A stretch of 64,000 nucleotides of DNA from Rhodobium gokarnense (lineage in GTDB: Bacteria; Pseudomonadota; Alphaproteobacteria; Rhizobiales; Rhodobiaceae): positions 1 through 64,000 of the forward strand of contig NZ_JAOQNS010000006.1 of assembly GCF_025961475.1 (NCBI RefSeq), read 5' to 3'. A program made the translations under genes and the position numbers. Positions 61,707 to 64,000 of this stretch are shown in pieces (the stretch's first letter is position 1; each line of letters starts with the position of its first letter). The notes beneath the pieces were generated by a model. It did not search any database and was not told where the DNA came from. It saw only the letters and a program-made list of their open reading frames with translations.

Positions 61707-63014
61707 CTACCGATACAAATCCTCCCGCGTCGGCGGCAGGCCGGCAGAGCCCTTGGCGCGGCGGGAGGCGAGGGTCTGGAAGATCTGCAGCGTGCCGCGC
61801 TGGAAGGCGAGGGAGACGCCGGACAGATAGGCGATCCAGATGCGGGTGCGCGCCTCGCCGGCGATCGCAACGGCCGCCTCGCGGTTGGCCATCAGCGCCT
61901 TTGCCCAGAGCTCGGTCGTGCGCCCGTAATGCTCGCGCCAGCCCTCCACGTCGTGGACCTCGAAGCCGTTCGCCTCCAGCCCCTTCAGCGACATGCCGAT
62001 ATGGTCGACCTCCGCGCCGGGGAAGATGTAGCGCACCATGGCGTTGTATTCCTTGCGCTTTTGCCGGAACAGCCGGTCGGTCGCCTTGGCCCGCCGTGTG
62101 ATTGCGTGGTGGAGGTAAAGCCCGCGCGGCTTCAACAGCTTTCGGACCGAGGAGAAATAGCCGTCTGCATTGTCGATGCCGACATGCTCGAACATGCCGA
62201 TGGAGGCGATCTTGTCGAAGTCGCCGGAAAGCGCCCGGTAGTCGCGAAGTTCCACTGAGACCCGGTCCGACAGTCCCCGCTCCTTGATCCGGTGCCCGGC
62301 CAGCTCCGCCTGCTCTTCGGACAGCGTCACGCCGACCGCTTCGACGCCGTAGTGCTCGGCCGCATAGGTGATGAGCGAGCCCCAGCCGCAGCCGATATCG
62401 AGCAGCCGCTCGCCGGGTTGCAGCCTGAGCTTGCGGCAGATCATCTCCAGCTTGTCTTTCTGGGCGGTGGCGAGGTCGTTCTGCCAGTCGGTGAAGTAGG
62501 CGCAGGTGTAGACCATCTCCGGGTCGAGGAAGAGCCGATAGAAGTCGTTGGACACGTCGTAGTGATGGGCGATGTCCGCCTTGTCGCTGCCGCGCGACAG
62601 GGTCGCCGCCGTGCCCCCATCGACGCCATGGGCCTCCGGCGCCGTCCCCGGTTTGGAGGACGACAGCGCGAAGGGGAGGGCGGCCTTCAGCAGGAGCCCC
62701 TTGTTGATCTTTTTCGCAATGTCGCGGGTCCGCGTTTCCGGCCGCTTTTCGGCAAGGTCGAAGAACGAGCCGTTTTTGATGTCGACGAGGCCGGCGGCGT
62801 AGAGCTCGATCAGGGTCGGGATGCGCGGTGCGCGGATCAGCCGGGAAAAGACGGCCGGGTCCGAGACCGCGATCCGAAGGCTCCCCGGATCGGCGTCGGC
62901 CGGCACGGTCGAGCCGTCCCACAGTTCGAAATCGAGGCTGAGCCTTGCTGCCTCGCGAAGGTGTTCGAGCGCACGGCGTGCGGCAACGAGGCGGCGGTCG
63001 GCGGCGGGCGTCAT
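61707..63014 (-). CDS. cfa: cyclopropane-fatty-acyl-phospholipid synthase family enzyme
   Basis: A 435-aa SAM-dependent enzyme. The N-terminal lipid-binding domain is followed by IAHHYDVSNDFYRLFLDPEM, SAM motif LLDIGCGWGSLITYAAEHYG and SIGMFEHVG, the CFA synthase hallmarks. It adds a methylene bridge (or methyl group) to unsaturated phospholipid acyl chains, often in stationary phase or stress. Length is somewhat above the E. coli enzyme's 382. The exact lipid modification is not visible from sequence. Confidence 0.9.
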   Translation of the reverse strand: MTPAADRRLVAARRALEHLREAARLSLDFELWDGSTVPADADPGSLRIAVSDPAVFSRLIRAPRIPTLIELYAAGLVDIKNGSFFDLAEKRPETRTRDIAKKINKGLLLKAALPFALSSSKPGTAPEAHGVDGGTAATLSRGSDKADIAHHYDVSNDFYRLFLDPEMVYTCAYFTDWQNDLATAQKDKLEMICRKLRLQPGERLLDIGCGWGSLITYAAEHYGVEAVGVTLSEEQAELAGHRIKERGLSDRVSVELRDYRALSGDFDKIASIGMFEHVGIDNADGYFSSVRKLLKPRGLYLHHAITRRAKATDRLFRQKRKEYNAMVRYIFPGAEVDHIGMSLKGLEANGFEVHDVEGWREHYGRTTELWAKALMANREAAVAIAGEARTRIWIAYLSGVSLAFQRGTLQIFQTLASRRAKGSAGLPPTREDLYR

Positions 63015-63209
63015 GGCAAGAGAATCCCTGGCGGTTGGCGGCGGCTGCGTGCGGTCATCCGTGTTTCATGTCCCGGTCGGGGCCGCAAGGTGCAGAAAAA
63101 CGGATGGTTGATCCGGCCGGTCAAAAAGACGATGTTTGCGCGAAATTCCGCCGACCGGATTCTTTTTTCCGATTCGACAATCGACCAAGCCGAACAGCAA
63201 AGGCCGATC

Positions 63210-63842
63210 ATGATCGATCTTTACACCTGGACGACGCCGAACGGGCGCAAGGCCTCCATCGTTCTGGAGGAGCTGGGGCTGCCCTACACGGTCAAGCCGA
63301 TCAACATTATGGCGAACGAGCAATTCGCGCCGGAGTTTCTCGCCATCAGCCCGAACAACAAGATCCCGGCGATCGTCGACCACGACACCGGCATCCACCT
63401 GATGGAATCGGGCGCCATCCTCATGTATCTCGCCGAAAAGACCGGCCGGCTGATGCCCACCGACATCAAGGGCCGCTTCGAGGTCATCGAATGGCTGATG
63501 TGGCAGATGGGCGGTTTCGGCCCGATGCTCGGCCAGGCCCACCACTTCCTGGAATTCAACCCCGGCAAGGCGCCCTATGCCGAGGAGCGCTACGGCACGG
63601 AGACCGAGCGGCTCTACCGGGTCCTCGACAAGCGCCTGGAAGGCCGCGACTATGTCTGCGGCGACTATTCCATCGCCGACATCTCGATCTGGCCCTGGGC
63701 GACCCGCTTCGACTGGCAGCGCATCGACCTCAACGACTATCCGAACGTCAAGCGCTGGTACGTCGCCGTCGCCGAACGCCCGGCCGTCCAGCGCGGCTAC
63801 CACGTGCCGAAGCAGATGCCGGAAATCCCGATGCCGGATTGA
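63210..63842 (+). CDS. glutathione S-transferase (YfcG/YghU-type)
   Basis: A 210-aa protein. Start at ATG 63210, giving MIDLYTWTTPNGRKASIVLE, the N-terminus of the disulfide-bond oxidoreductase-type GSTs (active residue Thr/Asn in TPNGRK). It has the glutathione-binding MESGAILMYLAEKTGRLMP and the C-terminal GDYSIADISIWPW. These proteins act on glutathione disulfides or peroxides. Divergent from cfa; long frame 5' of it is a shadow. Confidence 0.92.
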   Translation: MIDLYTWTTPNGRKASIVLEELGLPYTVKPINIMANEQFAPEFLAISPNNKIPAIVDHDTGIHLMESGAILMYLAEKTGRLMPTDIKGRFEVIEWLMWQMGGFGPMLGQAHHFLEFNPGKAPYAEERYGTETERLYRVLDKRLEGRDYVCGDYSIADISIWPWATRFDWQRIDLNDYPNVKRWYVAVAERPAVQRGYHVPKQMPEIPMPD

Positions 63843-63866
63843 CGGGGGGCGCGGACCAAATACTTG

Positions 63867-63970
63867 CGTCATCGCGAGGAGGCCGAAGGCCGACGCGGCG
63901 ATCCAGGGGCCGCTGGCTCCGAACGAGCCGCTCTGGATTGCCGCGCTCGCTCCGCTCGCTCGCAATGACG
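63867..63970. repeat. dispersed palindromic repeat (REP-like), about 104 bases
   Basis: The ends GTCATCGCGAG and CTCGCAATGAC, and the inner parts GCGGCGATCCAG and CTGGATTGCCGC, form a long imperfect inverted repeat. Repeats of this text (TCATTGCGAGG... GCAATCCAGG) are scattered in intergenic DNA of many Hyphomicrobiales. It probably folds as an RNA hairpin and could act as a terminator or as a transposable miniature element. Only one copy was noticed in this window. Confidence 0.7.
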
Positions 63971-64000
63971 GAAGATCAATGGGCAAGGGAAAATAGCATG

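Noticed and set aside
61707-62922. N-terminal extension of the secreted jelly-roll gene frame.
   Set aside because: The part before 61584 is a frame-shifted shadow of cfa; the signal peptide and ribosome site lie at 61584.
62292-63209. N-terminal extension of the GST frame.
   Set aside because: It overlaps cfa on the other strand, and the GST family N-terminus and length start at 63210.

Overview
The window is high-GC DNA from an alphaproteobacterium, most likely a member of Hyphomicrobiales (Rhizobiales). The main evidence is the order yacG - maf - infA - low-molecular-weight phosphatase - UPF0262 - hisD - DUF2948 - murA, which is typical of that order. The genus cannot be read from the sequence. 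The first ~140 bases are homopolymer runs and look like a degraded contig end.

Region 1 (about 0.2-19.7 kb) is accessory DNA stacked against the 3' end of a tRNA-Phe gene (19708-19783, minus strand). Two decayed copies of the tRNA 3' part lie at 227-250 and 8606-8649, and a remnant tyrosine recombinase sits at 8839-9093. The left segment has visibly lower GC. It carries a secreted proteolysis cluster: an astacin-like protease, a trypsin-like protease, a predicted propeller protein with a peptidoglycan-binding tail, a fungalysin-like protease with FTP propeptide, and an unusual HAD-M28 aminopeptidase fusion. The right segment is a catabolic unit: CoA transferase, MaoC hydratase, acyl-CoA ligase, MarC membrane protein, two crotonase-family enzymes and an OprB-type porin, opposite a periplasmic amidohydrolase and an AraC regulator. 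A 21-bp tandem direct repeat in the divergent promoter region is a good AraC-type operator candidate.

Region 2 (19.7-31.7 kb) is the housekeeping block from tRNA-Phe to tRNA-Thr. It is interrupted by two inserts: an SDR/acyl-CoA ligase pair, and a MarR/aminotransferase/methyltransferase operon.

Region 3 (31.7-57 kb) combines low-oxygen energy metabolism with defence-type genes. The metabolic genes are pflB/pflA, cytochrome b561 with cytochrome c', a Crp/Fnr regulator, cydABX-cydDC, and an octaheme tetrathionate-reductase-type operon. Interleaved with them are a Fic protein with twin palindromic operators, a single-chain nuclease-methyltransferase (type ISP-like) whose specificity region is AT-rich, and an AT-rich NACHT ATPase with an N-terminal PD-(D/E)xK nuclease (bacterial NLR-type antiphage candidate). 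A partial duplicate of the cytochrome b gene lies between the NACHT gene and a Na+/H+ antiporter.

Region 4 (57-64 kb) carries a very acidic low-complexity protein with cadherin-like ends, a glutathionyl-hydroquinone reductase, DUF2267, a secreted laminin-G/concanavalin-like protein, a cyclopropane-fatty-acid synthase, a glutathione S-transferase and a dispersed palindromic repeat.

Best candidates for something undescribed are the HAD-M28 fusion inside the secreted protease island, the nuclease-NACHT gene, the domain-swapped type ISP enzyme, and the acidic cadherin-ended protein.
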